Shown here one piece after another: positions 1 to 8,712 of a stretch of 42,154 bases of DNA. The stretch lies in contig CAYJDG010000016.1 in NCBI GenBank assembly GCA_964368875.1, positions 1 through 42,154 of the forward strand, written 5' to 3'. Position 1 is the first letter of the stretch. Each line of letters starts with the position of its first letter. This DNA comes from CAYJDG01 sp964368875. Lineage in GTDB: Bacteria; Pseudomonadota; Alphaproteobacteria; Micavibrionales; Micavibrionaceae. Under the pieces are notes generated by a model. It was not told the DNA's origin. It saw only the letters and a list, made by a program, of their open reading frames with translations, and searched no databases. Position numbers and translations under genes: made by a program.

Positions 1-1067
1 CGCTGTAAAGCTCCGGTACCAAACATCAGACCCGAAAAATTGGCCTTGCGCAGTTGCGCATGTGACAGCTTGGCCTTGACGAGACTGGAGCCACGGAAAT
101 CAGCTTCTTCAAGATCGCAACGGCGGAAATCGGCTTCTTCGAGATGTGCGCTCTGCAACTGGATTTTATAGAGGTTCATGCCAAAGAATTTGGCGCGACG
201 CGCTTTGATTGCAGTTAGGCGTTCACCTTTGAGCGAGTCGAGCTCACGCAAATCGTAATCACTAAGATCGAGCTGGCGGCCCGACTGGCCAGCTGATTCA
301 ACCCAGATGCGATGGTAGTCAATCAAGGTCGGCAGAGGCTCTTCAAGCTCGGCAATCGACAGGCCGACGTTGCTGTCAGTGATCGCTTTGCTGAGATCGT
401 AACCCGTGTCGCGGACTTCACTGAAATCAACACCTGCAAGGATAGCGTTATCAAGCTTGGCTCCGGAGAGTTGCACGCCCGACATATCAGCACCGGACAA
501 ATCCGTGCCCACAAAAGATGCACCGCGTAGGTCGGCATGCTGAATATTTACGTGGGACATATTCGCGTCAGAGAAATCGGCATTATTCGCCATGGTTCCG
601 GCAAGGCGCGCCCCTGATAAATTGGCCCCTTTGAAATTGACGGTCTGCGGCGGGTGGTAGTTGCCATCCATGGCGAGCGCACCACTGCGTAAATCGGCGC
701 GTTCAAGATTGGCCCCGGCGAGGTTTGCACTTTCAATCCGTGCACCGCGCAGATCGGCGCGCACGAAAGAAGTATTGTTGAGATCCGCAAAGCTCAGATC
801 ACATGCATAGAGGGCGGCTTCCTGAAAAATCGCATCCGAGAGATCCATATGGCGCATCATGCAGCCGGAAAAATCAGCCTGACGCATATTCGTATCGGCG
901 AGTGAAAGTCCGGTCAGGTCGACCCGTTTCAAGGTGGCGCGTCGCCCCCCTATCCGTCCATCGAGATACCGTTCATGCAATTTCACAAGCGCATCAAGCT
1001 GATCCTGAGTCATCGACTCAAGGGTGTCACCGGGCATCATGTTGGGGAGTGATTTGTTATCGGCCAT
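1..1067 (-). CDS. Pentapeptide-repeat protein (3' end beyond window)
   Basis: About 355 residues are visible; the reading frame is still open at base 1, so the C-terminus is missing. The start at 1067 gives a protein beginning MADNKSLPNM. From about residue 50 the chain is built of A(D/N)Lxx-type five-residue units, for example ADLRGARIES and GANLERADLR, which in this family stack into a right-handed quadrilateral beta-helix. The repeats are interrupted by a non-repeat stretch of roughly 60 residues (about 217-275, around bases 240-420) that contains ITDSNVGLSIAELEEPLPTL and IDYHRIWVESAGQSG; the repeats then resume. There is no signal peptide, so it is probably cytosolic. The beta-helix fold is known as a binding or DNA-mimic scaffold, but the partner cannot be told from sequence. 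It lies downstream of the TlpA-like gene on the same strand, 49 nt away. Family is certain, function unknown. Confidence 0.85.
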   Translation of the reverse strand, partial: MADNKSLPNMMPGDTLESMTQDQLDALVKLHERYLDGRIGGRRATLKRVDLTGLSLADTNMRQADFSGCMMRHMDLSDAIFQEAALYACDLSFADLNNTSFVRADLRGARIESANLAGANLERADLRSGALAMDGNYHPPQTVNFKGANLSGARLAGTMANNADFSDANMSHVNIQHADLRGASFVGTDLSGADMSGVQLSGAKLDNAILAGVDFSEVRDTGYDLSKAITDSNVGLSIAELEEPLPTLIDYHRIWVESAGQSGRQLDLSDYDLRELDSLKGERLTAIKARRAKFFGMNLYKIQLQSAHLEEADFRRCDLEEADFRGSSLVKAKLSHAQLRKANFSGLMFGTGALQ

Positions 1068-1101
1068 ACGTCTCAGAATGTCACAGAAATGTTAAAAGTT
1101 C

Positions 1102-1125
1102 GATCCTTGCAACGCATCAAGGATC
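1102..1125 (-). terminator. Hairpin at the end of the TlpA-like gene
   Basis: An 8-bp perfect inverted repeat (GATCCTTG / CAAGGATC, 8-nt loop) contains the stop codon of the TlpA-like gene. Read on the minus strand it is followed by GAACTTTTAAC, a weak U-rich stretch. It may be a modest intrinsic terminator or attenuator before the pentapeptide gene. Confidence 0.4.
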
Positions 1126-1713
1126 AATTTTGAGCATATAATCGATGAATTCTGATGTAATATGTGAAGACCAGTCCGTATCACCCTCTATTTTAAAGAG
1201 AATCTTGCCTTCTGAGGACAACACATAGGTCGTAGGCAGACCCTTGTATGGAAGAGCCTTCTTTAAGGCTGGCCCCTTGCCGGAATAGACGTCAAGCGCT
1301 GCGGCATCGTATTTCTTGAGAAAGGTCTTAAGCTCTGGCAGGTCTTTTTCAAGGTCGAGCGATACAGCCAGAACATGCAGATCAGGCCGCGCTTGCTTAA
1401 GTTTCGCGAGGGAGGGCAGTTCTTTGACACACGGGGCGCACCACGTGGCCCATAAATTGATGATCACTGGCTTGCTTTTAAAGTCACTGAGCGGAAGTTT
1501 ACGCCCTTTTTCATCGGTGATTTTCGCCTCTGCCGGAAGCGGCGATGGGGGAGAATATTCCTGCAAATCGCTGACCTGCGCGGCAAAGGCTTCGACCGCG
1601 GCCCGCGACTGCGGCGCGGAGCTTTGTGAGGACTTATGAAGTTTCACTGCCATTGAGCCTGCGGCTGTCAGGCCTATGATCACCCCGATCAGGGCTGCTT
1701 TGTTGACTGGCAT
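1117..1713 (-). CDS. TlpA/ResA-like membrane-anchored thioredoxin
   Basis: A 198-residue protein. Residues 7-24 form one N-terminal hydrophobic anchor with no obvious cleavage site, placing the rest in the periplasm. A thioredoxin-like domain of the AhpC-TSA/redoxin type covers roughly 60-190, with the active site WCAPC at 91-95 and the cis-proline segment GLPTTYVL near 160. Proteins of this type reduce or exchange disulfides, for example in cytochrome c maturation. No cytochrome genes are nearby, so the substrate is open. I chose the ATG at 1713 because it is preceded by GAGCGAGG at a suitable distance and starts just before the anchor; an upstream in-frame ATG at 1830 would run through the divergent lptM gene. 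The promoter must overlap the first bases of lptM. Confidence 0.85.
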   Translation of the reverse strand: MPVNKAALIGVIIGLTAAGSMAVKLHKSSQSSAPQSRAAVEAFAAQVSDLQEYSPPSPLPAEAKITDEKGRKLPLSDFKSKPVIINLWATWCAPCVKELPSLAKLKQARPDLHVLAVSLDLEKDLPELKTFLKKYDAAALDVYSGKGPALKKALPYKGLPTTYVLSSEGKILFKIEGDTDWSSHITSEFIDYMLKIDP

Positions 1714-1750
1714 CTTTATACCTCGCTCAAACCGTGCTAATCCTAGCGTC

Positions 1751-1918
1751 ATGAAAATATCTGTAAATCTCTTTCTTGCCCTGCTCCTCACCATGACCGC
1801 CCTGACCGGGTGCGGCATCAAGCCGGGCAATGTCAGCGCTCCACAGGGGGAAGAGAAAGATTCCTTCCCGCGTACTTATCCTGATCCTGCGACTTTTCAA
1901 CGCCCTGAAACCAAGTAA
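1751..1918 (+). CDS. lptM: LptM-like small outer-membrane lipoprotein
   Basis: A 55-residue protein with a lipoprotein signal peptide: a short basic start, a hydrophobic core, then the lipobox LTGC with Cys20. The mature peptide begins CGIKPG, resembling the conserved CGxKGPL start of the LptM (YifL) family, which stabilises the LPS translocon LptD/LptE in enterobacteria. The remainder is a proline-rich tail ending PDPATFQRPETK. It sits 9 nt upstream of lysA, and a YifL-type gene next to the lysine pathway genes is a common arrangement in Proteobacteria. It is divergent from the TlpA-like gene across only 37 nt. The LptM assignment is by pattern; the lipoprotein call is firm. Confidence 0.75.
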   Translation: MKISVNLFLALLLTMTALTGCGIKPGNVSAPQGEEKDSFPRTYPDPATFQRPETK

Positions 1919-1927
1919 GCCCTCTTC

Positions 1928-3205
1928 ATGACCGGATTCACCGCTAAAAACGGAACGCTCTTCGTCGATGACGTTCCCTGCCAGAAAATTGCCGAAGCCG
2001 AGGGTACCCCCTGCTACGTATATTCTGCAGCGAAGATTACCTCTCAATATAAATTGATGGCGGATGCGCTGACACGAAATTGGCAGGGCAAAGGCACGCC
2101 ATTGATCGCTTTCGCGTGTAAAGCCAACAGCAACCTTGCCGTCATGCGTTTGCTTGGCTCGCTTGGCGCTGGCGCCGATGTCGTTTCGATTGGCGAGGTG
2201 CGCCGCGCCCTGATCGCAGGCATTCCTGCCGATAGAATTGTGTTCTCAGGTGTGGGCAAAACCCGCGATGAACTTAAAGAAGCCCTGCAGCTCGGCGTTC
2301 ACCAGATCAATGTTGAAACGGCTGGCGAAATTGACGTGTTGATCGAACTCGCGCGAGAAAATGGCCGCAAGGCCCCGGTTGCGTTTCGCTACACGCCAAA
2401 TGTCGAACAAAACACGCACGCAAAAACCGCCACTGGCGATGAAGATAAAAAATTCGGTTTGCTGGAAGAGGAACTGGTTGAGCTATATGCCCGCGCTGCC
2501 GCCTCCGGCCATATTGATACACGCGGCCTGAGCGTTCATATCGGCTCAGGCGCAAGCCCGGACGACATGGAGCCTTTCCGTGAAGCGTTCAAAAAAGTGG
2601 CCGCCCTGATCAATCGACTGCGCAGCAACGGGCAGAGCGTGACGGTGGCCGATCTTGGTGGTGGGCTTGGCGTTCCCTACAGAGATGAACCTGTCTGCGA
2701 TGTTGATGCCTACGCTAAGATGATCGACGAAATTTTCTCGGCGCTCGACGTATCCATCGCCTTTGAGCCAGGACGCTTTCTGGTCGCGGAAGGCGGCGCC
2801 CTGCTGACCCGCGTTACCTACATCAAAGACCGCCCGGCCCGCCGTTTTGTGATAGTCGATGCGGGCATGAACGACCTGATCCGTCCGACTCTTTATGAAG
2901 CATATCATCCGATTGTCCCTGTCGAACCTGCGCCCGGTGCAGCGGTTGTGTCCGATATCGTAGGTCCAGTTTGCGAGTCCGGCGATTATTTCGCGCTTGA
3001 GCGGTCGTTGCCTCCGGTTAAGCCGGGTGCTGTGCTCGCCATTCTAGTTGCCGGAGCGTACGGGTCGGTTATGTCGAGCCATTACAACGCCCGCCCTTTT
3101 GCTACCGAAGTTATGGTGAAAGACGGCACCTGGGACGTGGTGCGTAAGCGCCAGAAAACTGAAGATATTTGGCAAAATGAAGCCATTCCCGGCTGGCTGA
3201 AATAA
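1928..3205 (+). CDS. lysA: Diaminopimelate decarboxylase
   Basis: This enzyme makes lysine by PLP-dependent decarboxylation of meso-diaminopimelate, the last step of the pathway. At 425 residues it has the usual family length. It is a fold-type III enzyme: the PLP lysine is K65 in FACKANSNLAV, the phosphate-binding glycine loop GGGLG is at 244-248, EPGR at 280-283, and the catalytic cysteine motif CESGD at 349-353 comes from the C-terminal beta domain and completes the partner's active site. The start ATG lies 9 nt after the lptM stop, so both are probably read as one transcript. The DUF4175 gene follows after 16 nt. Confidence 0.97.
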   Translation: MTGFTAKNGTLFVDDVPCQKIAEAEGTPCYVYSAAKITSQYKLMADALTRNWQGKGTPLIAFACKANSNLAVMRLLGSLGAGADVVSIGEVRRALIAGIPADRIVFSGVGKTRDELKEALQLGVHQINVETAGEIDVLIELARENGRKAPVAFRYTPNVEQNTHAKTATGDEDKKFGLLEEELVELYARAAASGHIDTRGLSVHIGSGASPDDMEPFREAFKKVAALINRLRSNGQSVTVADLGGGLGVPYRDEPVCDVDAYAKMIDEIFSALDVSIAFEPGRFLVAEGGALLTRVTYIKDRPARRFVIVDAGMNDLIRPTLYEAYHPIVPVEPAPGAAVVSDIVGPVCESGDYFALERSLPPVKPGAVLAILVAGAYGSVMSSHYNARPFATEVMVKDGTWDVVRKRQKTEDIWQNEAIPGWLK

Positions 3206-3221
3206 TCTATACTCATATGCA

Positions 3222-5597
3222 ATGATTTTGCCTGAGGACCCCTCGCCCCCCATGCGCCTTGCCGCCAAACTCTGGTCTGCGCGGCTCTCGCTTTTGGCTG
3301 AAAGATTTTTGCTGTCTTACAGTGCAGCATTGATCTGGATTTCCCTTGCTCTGATCGCGGCACTCGCCGGACTTTCTTTCCCCTTTATGGCGGTGATCTT
3401 CTGGATTGGCGCGGTAGGATGTACTGCTTATGGCTGGCGAAAATTTCAGTGGCCTGATGAAACTGAAATTCAGGCCCGTCTTGAGCAAGACAGCGCCGTT
3501 CGACACCGCCCTTTACGCAGCCAAACCGACACACTCACCGGAACGGTCACAAAACCTGGACATGATCTCTGGACCTTTGAACATGAGCGCAAAAAAGGCC
3601 TTCTGAATTTGCTAGGCTGGGTGCGTCCCCGCTTTCATCTGGTCCGAAAGGATCCTTATGCGCTGCGCGTCGCCCTGATTTTGCTTCTGGTGACGCTTGG
3701 CATTACCTCCGGCGCGGCTGCCCCTGACAAGCTCAGGAACCTCCTGATACCATTCGCTTTTTCCGTTTCTGATGATGAGGAAAGCGCCGCCCTTAAGGTT
3801 CTGATAATGCCGCCCGCGTATACGCAGAAGCCTTACATCATGATCACAGGTCGACTGAAAGACCCTGTCGACGTGCCTCAGGGCAGTACCGTCAAGGTCA
3901 TGGCGGAGTCATGGATTGGCCATCTCACTATAAAAATCGGCGATGAAACCACACCGCTCGTGCGGGAAGGGAAGACCGATGTCTATAGTGCCGAGCGTCA
4001 TATTCCCGAAACGGATACGATCAGCATCACACAGCTCGGATTTCCGCGCCTGAGTATCCCGGTTAAATTTATTCCCGATCAGCCGCCGCAAATTTCTTTG
4101 CGCAGCGAACCGGAAGTCATGATGGGCGGTCAGTTACGCCTGCCCTTGTTGATAGAAGATGATTACGGGCTGAAGCTGGTGCGTTTGCGCGCAATTTTAT
4201 CAGCGCAACTTAAAGAAATGCCGCTCGGCGAGCCAGTCTATGAAGAACAAAGCGTCATCGCCTCTTCGGGCGGGAAGCCCGTCGAGATCAATCCGCGTTT
4301 CGATCTGACCGGGCATCCATGGGCCGGATATCCGGTGACGCTGTTGATCGAGGCCGAAGATTATGCAGGACAAACCGCTGAGATCGAACCGCTTGAAATC
4401 AAGCTGCCTGAGAGGACGTTCCGCCATCCGGTTGCGCAGACAATCGTCGCAATCAGAAAACTCCTGATCCGCAAAGGTGAATTCGGCGCGAATGGCGGGA
4501 TGATGGCGATTGCCTCGCTGCTGACGAAACCACAAAATTTCGACTGGGACATCTTAACGACACTCGCCCTGCGCAGCGCTGCCGGACGCTTAAGCTACGA
4601 ACGGGGTCGCACCGGTGCCGAGGGCGCTATCGCCATTCTCTGGCCGACTGCCCTTCATCTGGAAGACGGTAATCTGACCACGACGGAAACCGATTTGCGT
4701 AAAGCCCTTGAAGCTTTGCAGAAAGCGATGAAGGAAAAAGCCTCGCCTGAAGAAATTTCCCGGTTGATGCAGCAGTTCAAGGACGCGCTTGCGGCCCACT
4801 TGATGGCGATGCAGAAGGAAATAGAGAAGAAAATGGCGAATGGGGAAATGACCCCGCTCAGCCCGGATATGATGACCGAGACACTCGATCCGAACATGAT
4901 CAACGATTTTCTCAGCCAGCTTGAAAACGAGATGATCAATGGCGACATCGATTCCGCCATGAAGAAACTCGAGAACCTGCAAAAGCTGGCCGATATGCTG
5001 AATCCGGCGATGGCGCAGGGCCTGCCGGAAGACGTTAAAAAAGATATGCAGGCCATGAAGGATGTGCAGAAAATCATCGACCAGCAGCAAGCCCTGCTCG
5101 ATAAGACACGCAGCCTTGAGGGCAAGGATGCGAAAACGCAGGGCGAAAAGGGCGAGCAGGATAAAATCGGCGGCAATCTTAAGGACGCCATTCCCGGCGG
5201 ACAGGCTCCGGCACCGATTCAATCTGCCGGTGAATCCATGAGCAAATCTTCTGAAGAGCTTGGCAAAAATTCAGCCAGTGGCTCCATCCCGCATCAGCAG
5301 GCTGCGCTCGACTCTCTGCGCGAGGGGCGGAAACAGATGCAGCAGGCCCTGCAGAAAAAGATGCAGAACATGATGGGAATCTCGATGACCCCGGGAGGGC
5401 AACAACCCTATGACCCGCTTGGTCGCGGCAAGCCTGATCGGGGCCGCAACTTGTTCGAAGAGAAGGTCGATATTCAGACCGGGGCTGACCGTAAGAAAGC
5501 CGATGAAATCCTGAAGATTATTCGTGAGCGGTCGGGTGATCAGAGCCGCCCTCTGAGTGAGCGGGAGTATTATCAGCGTCTGCTGCGTCAGTGGTAG
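3222..5597 (+). CDS. DUF4175 (TIGR02302) large membrane protein
   Basis: A 791-residue protein of an alphaproteobacterial family of unknown function. Two hydrophobic hairpin segments occupy about residues 30-70 and a third lies near 145-165, before a large domain of beta character. From about 490 to 700 it becomes helical and rich in Met, Gln, Lys and Glu, probably coiled coil. The C-terminus ends with the family-typical RP-SEREYYQRLLRQW type segment. The start is uncertain: the ATG at 3222 has no clear ribosome site, while an ATG at 3252 follows GAGGAC by 12 nt and begins right at the basic, membrane-proximal segment. It follows lysA, as it does in many relatives. Its last 80 nt overlap the convergent zinc-ribbon gene. 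Confidence 0.85.
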   Translation: MILPEDPSPPMRLAAKLWSARLSLLAERFLLSYSAALIWISLALIAALAGLSFPFMAVIFWIGAVGCTAYGWRKFQWPDETEIQARLEQDSAVRHRPLRSQTDTLTGTVTKPGHDLWTFEHERKKGLLNLLGWVRPRFHLVRKDPYALRVALILLLVTLGITSGAAAPDKLRNLLIPFAFSVSDDEESAALKVLIMPPAYTQKPYIMITGRLKDPVDVPQGSTVKVMAESWIGHLTIKIGDETTPLVREGKTDVYSAERHIPETDTISITQLGFPRLSIPVKFIPDQPPQISLRSEPEVMMGGQLRLPLLIEDDYGLKLVRLRAILSAQLKEMPLGEPVYEEQSVIASSGGKPVEINPRFDLTGHPWAGYPVTLLIEAEDYAGQTAEIEPLEIKLPERTFRHPVAQTIVAIRKLLIRKGEFGANGGMMAIASLLTKPQNFDWDILTTLALRSAAGRLSYERGRTGAEGAIAILWPTALHLEDGNLTTTETDLRKALEALQKAMKEKASPEEISRLMQQFKDALAAHLMAMQKEIEKKMANGEMTPLSPDMMTETLDPNMINDFLSQLENEMINGDIDSAMKKLENLQKLADMLNPAMAQGLPEDVKKDMQAMKDVQKIIDQQQALLDKTRSLEGKDAKTQGEKGEQDKIGGNLKDAIPGGQAPAPIQSAGESMSKSSEELGKNSASGSIPHQQAALDSLREGRKQMQQALQKKMQNMMGISMTPGGQQPYDPLGRGKPDRGRNLFEEKVDIQTGADRKKADEILKIIRERSGDQSRPLSEREYYQRLLRQW

Positions 5598-6312
5598 GAG
5601 CTTCGGCCTCTTCACCCTGAAACTTTAGCCTGACGTGCTCGGCATCGGCTGGAACATCTTTAAACGAAAAACTCAGATCAACGCTCTCTTCACCCTTGAG
5701 GTCTTTAGCAGTCATATTTGCAGTATATGAGGTCACGACCTTGCCAGAGGAGTCTAACAGCTCGACCGCAAGCGGCGGCAGTATGATGAGCTTGCTGGAC
5801 AGATTGATCAGGCTGCCTGTTACCGTGAGTTCGTCTTTGGTGATTTTCGCAACGACACTATCAAAGACCAAAGTTTTTTCACTGGCGCCCTCTTCAAAGC
5901 CGAGCGCGATAAACAGGGGCTGGGTCGATGGCAACGCTTCAATAATCATGCCACGCGCCGAAATCACAATCAGCGCCAGCACGGCAAAGACGGCGACCGC
6001 CATGGTCACGCCTGTTATCAACGGCAGATTGCGCTGAACCATTTGCACCATAGGGGATGGCGGCGGCGGCTCGGCGGGTTGGTAGGCTGGAAAATCTCGA
6101 AGAGGTTGCACGCCGCTTGGAATATCGTCTTCAGGATCAGGGTCTGGTCTCTCAACGAAATCCACCGCATTCAGATCGTCGAGACTGTCGCGAACAGGTT
6201 CCTGTTCCCAGACATGATGGCATTTTCCACAACGCACAGGCCTGCCGTTCTCGCCGATCGCATCGGTCGCGAGAAGATAACGCGCAGAACATGAGGGACA
6301 GGTCAGAATCAT
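5518..6312 (-). CDS. MJ0042-type zinc-ribbon membrane protein with DUF3426-like tail
   Basis: A 264-residue protein. The N-terminus is a zinc ribbon with CPSC (C5, C8) and CGKC (C28, C31) and the family motif RPVRCGKCHHVW. An acidic, proline-rich linker (about 40-90) leads to one transmembrane helix at 97-119, then a beta-rich domain (about 130-235) like the DUF3426 domain, with probable periplasmic location. The final 30 residues are low complexity and lie in the 80-nt antisense overlap with the DUF4175 gene, so they are probably dispensable. The family is common in Proteobacteria and has been suggested to be regulatory, but its role is not established. In alphaproteobacteria it is often found beside ftsE, as here, in the divergent direction. 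Confidence 0.85.
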   Translation of the reverse strand: MILTCPSCSARYLLATDAIGENGRPVRCGKCHHVWEQEPVRDSLDDLNAVDFVERPDPDPEDDIPSGVQPLRDFPAYQPAEPPPPSPMVQMVQRNLPLITGVTMAVAVFAVLALIVISARGMIIEALPSTQPLFIALGFEEGASEKTLVFDSVVAKITKDELTVTGSLINLSSKLIILPPLAVELLDSSGKVVTSYTANMTAKDLKGEESVDLSFSFKDVPADAEHVRLKFQGEEAEAPTTDAADADNTPAHSEGGSDHPTAHE

Positions 6313-6396
6313 GCCTTCAAACTACTCCCGGAGTGGGCTATCTATTTATAAGTGCCCGAATCACATCCGGCAAGAGAGGCTTAAGGCAACTTATTG

Positions 6397-7131
6397 ATGA
6401 TACGTGACTTTTTCACAGTTTTCTTGCTCACGATGCTGGCTTTCCCGGTTATGGCCGCGGAACCCGCCCCTGCATGCGCCGGAAGCGACCGTGCGTGCCT
6501 GCTCAAGGAACTTGAATCCACCACCGCGCAAATCACCGATGAGAAGTGGCGCGACATCAGCCTCCGCGAACTGGCCAAGTCGTATGCCGAAGATAATCGC
6601 ACGAGCGACGCAATTGCGCTGATCGATAAAATTAAAAATCCCGACACCAAAGCCATGACCATTCGCGGCATCGGTATGGCTGCCGCAGAACTTGCGTTGC
6701 CGGATACAGAGTACACCGCATTATTCAAGCAGCTCGCCGATAAAGCCGCCACGATCACGCATGATCCATCCCGTGAAATTGCCTACACCTATATCTCGAT
6801 GGCGCAGGCTTTTGCGAAACAGGACGAAGCCGCAAGTGCGACTGCTGCAGCGATGACCAACGAAGCGCTTCGCCATAAGGCCTTTGGCGAGATGGCGGAA
6901 ATTCAGGCTGAGCGCAATGATGCCGCTTCTGCCCTTGCGACCCTTGCCAAAATTGACAGCGAGTCTTACCGCAACAAAGCAACGCGAACTATCACCTTGC
7001 TACTGGCAGATCGCGCTCTATTTGAAGACGCGGCACGGGCTGCCCATGGTATCACCAACCCGACACTGAAAGCTGAAGCTATTCAATATATTCTCATGCG
7101 CCAGAAAAAACCGCCGGGTGTGCGCAAATGA
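6397..7131 (+). CDS. Secreted all-helical repeat protein upstream of ftsE
   Basis: I do not recognise a named family. The protein has 244 residues. It starts with a clear signal peptide (hydrophobic residues 5-19, cleavage likely after VMA at 18-20). The mature part is almost all helical, with repeated segments of the kind ISLRELAKSYAEDNRTSDAI, IAYTYISMAQAFAKQDEAAS and FGEMAEIQAERNDAASALAT, spaced about 34-40 residues apart, which suggests degenerate TPR-like pairs of helices. I chose ATG 6397 because AAGG at 6383-6386 is 10 nt upstream; the TTG just before it is less likely. Its stop overlaps the ftsE start in ATGA, so translation is probably coupled. This suggests a periplasmic partner of FtsEX, which is inference. 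Confidence 0.8.
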   Translation: MIRDFFTVFLLTMLAFPVMAAEPAPACAGSDRACLLKELESTTAQITDEKWRDISLRELAKSYAEDNRTSDAIALIDKIKNPDTKAMTIRGIGMAAAELALPDTEYTALFKQLADKAATITHDPSREIAYTYISMAQAFAKQDEAASATAAAMTNEALRHKAFGEMAEIQAERNDAASALATLAKIDSESYRNKATRTITLLLADRALFEDAARAAHGITNPTLKAEAIQYILMRQKKPPGVRK

Positions 7132-7811
7132 TCAGGTTTGAGCATGTTGGACTGCGTTACGGGGTCGGCCCAGAAGTTTTAAGCGATATCAGCTTTACCC
7201 TTGAATCCGGCTCATTCCATTTTCTTTGCGGTCCGAGCGGTGCGGGCAAAACCTCGCTGATGAACCTTCTCTACCTTGGCAAGAAACCGTCGCGCGGCAT
7301 CGTTTCGATGTTCGGGCAGAATGTCAGCACGTTGACCCGTGAGCAGCTTGTCCCGATCCGGCAGCGCGTCGGCGTGATCTTTCAGGACTTTCGTCTGCTG
7401 AACCATCTCTCGGCCTTCGACAATGTCGCCTTGCCGCTGCGTATTTCTCACCGCCCCGAAGCGGAGATCAAATCGAACGTGACGGAACTCCTGCAATGGG
7501 TTGGTCTCGGTGATTGCATGCACCGCCTGCCGCCGACACTGTCCGGTGGTCAGCAACAGCGTATCGCGGTCGCCCGCGCCGTCATCACCCGCCCGCGCCT
7601 TCTGCTCGCCGATGAACCGACCGGAAACCTTGATGATGAAATCGGCATGAAGCTGATGCATTTGTTTGAACAGCTGAACCGCATGGGCACGACCATACTG
7701 GTTGCGACCCACAATCTTCAAATTCTAGAGCGTTTCAATCACCCGCGCCTGATCCTCAATACGGGGCAGATGCAAGTCTATAATCCGCAAACGCTTGCGA
7801 AGGGGGCCTAA
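7128..7811 (+). CDS. ftsE: Cell division ATP-binding protein FtsE
   Basis: A cytosolic ATPase of the FtsEX complex, which in other bacteria drives periplasmic peptidoglycan hydrolases at the septum. It has 227 residues, the normal length. Walker A GPSGAGKT is at 35-42, the Q-loop FQDFRLL at 85-91 (a hallmark of FtsE), the ABC signature LSGGQQQR at 138-145 and Walker B LLLADEP at 158-164, with the D-loop GNLD after it and the switch histidine in ATHN. It starts inside the stop of the secreted helical protein and ends 1 nt before ftsX, so the three form a tight unit. Confidence 0.97.
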   Translation: MIRFEHVGLRYGVGPEVLSDISFTLESGSFHFLCGPSGAGKTSLMNLLYLGKKPSRGIVSMFGQNVSTLTREQLVPIRQRVGVIFQDFRLLNHLSAFDNVALPLRISHRPEAEIKSNVTELLQWVGLGDCMHRLPPTLSGGQQQRIAVARAVITRPRLLLADEPTGNLDDEIGMKLMHLFEQLNRMGTTILVATHNLQILERFNHPRLILNTGQMQVYNPQTLAKGA

Positions 7812-7812
7812 T

Positions 7813-8712
7813 ATGTTGTCAGGCTTCATGAACATATTTCATCAGGGGCAGCGGTTTGACCTGCCGTTCCATGTCCGGCTCGGGACAGAATTTCTGGTGT
7901 TCCTTACAGCGCTGATGACCTTTCTCTGTCTACTGTCGGTAACCGCCAGCATGTCTTTGACGCGCATGGCTGACCGCTGGACGACGGGGCTTGAGAATAC
8001 GCTAACGGTGGAAATTCCGAATTCCGATGATCAGGCGGTCCTCACCGCCAAGGTTCTCTCCGCCCTGCGCACCGCCCCGGGCATCAAATCAGCCAAGCTC
8101 ATGGACCAGAATGACATGAACGAGTTGCTGAAGCCGTGGCTCGGGTCGGCAGCAGAGAGCATGAAAGACCTGCCTTTACCTGCATTGATTACAATAGAAT
8201 TAAAAACACGCACTGATAAAGTAGTCGGCACAATTAACCGGGTCGTTCAGGAAGCAGCCCCAACCGCGCAAATTGACGCGCACGAACAATGGCTGACGGA
8301 TCTTCTGCGATTTACAGGCACTCTGAAACTCGTCGCCATCCTGATTATGCTGGCCATTGGCCTTGTGACATCCTTAACCGTTGCCGGTGCTGTGCGCTCG
8401 CGCATGGCTATTCACCACACCGAACTCGAACTGCTACACATTATGGGCGCAGATGACAGCTACATCACCGGGCAGTTTCAGCGGTATATTTACTGGTTGG
8501 CTGGCAAGGGTGTTCTGCTTGGGTTCATCATCTGCATGGCACTGGTCGCAGTGATTGAGATCATATCGATGACGTCATCGGAAGCCCTGCCTGCCCTTAA
8601 ATTAAGCGTACTGCAACTCCTGGCGCTTCCGCTGGCGGCGATCGCCCTGCTGGTGATCAGCGCCTTCGCGGCTCGTCTGACGGCGCTTAAAGTCCTGAGG
8701 GAAATGCCGTGA
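7813..8712 (+). CDS. ftsX: Cell division membrane protein FtsX
   Basis: The membrane subunit of FtsEX, 299 residues. A hydrophobic helix at about 25-48 is followed by an extracytoplasmic domain of about 115 residues (from MADRWTTGLENTLTVEIPNS), which in characterised FtsX proteins contacts the hydrolase activator. Three more helices follow, with the conserved cytoplasmic segment HHTELELLHIMGADDSYI between helices 2 and 3. I chose ATG 7813 because it has AGGGGG (7801-7806) just upstream; the TTG at 7795 would precede that site. The stop overlaps the GTG start of the next gene. Confidence 0.95.
   Translation: MLSGFMNIFHQGQRFDLPFHVRLGTEFLVFLTALMTFLCLLSVTASMSLTRMADRWTTGLENTLTVEIPNSDDQAVLTAKVLSALRTAPGIKSAKLMDQNDMNELLKPWLGSAAESMKDLPLPALITIELKTRTDKVVGTINRVVQEAAPTAQIDAHEQWLTDLLRFTGTLKLVAILIMLAIGLVTSLTVAGAVRSRMAIHHTELELLHIMGADDSYITGQFQRYIYWLAGKGVLLGFIICMALVAVIEIISMTSSEALPALKLSVLQLLALPLAAIALLVISAFAARLTALKVLREMP

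Noticed and set aside
803..1141. A plus-strand open frame over the pentapeptide gene
   Set aside because: The minus-strand frame gives clear repeats with no stop; the other is a shadow.
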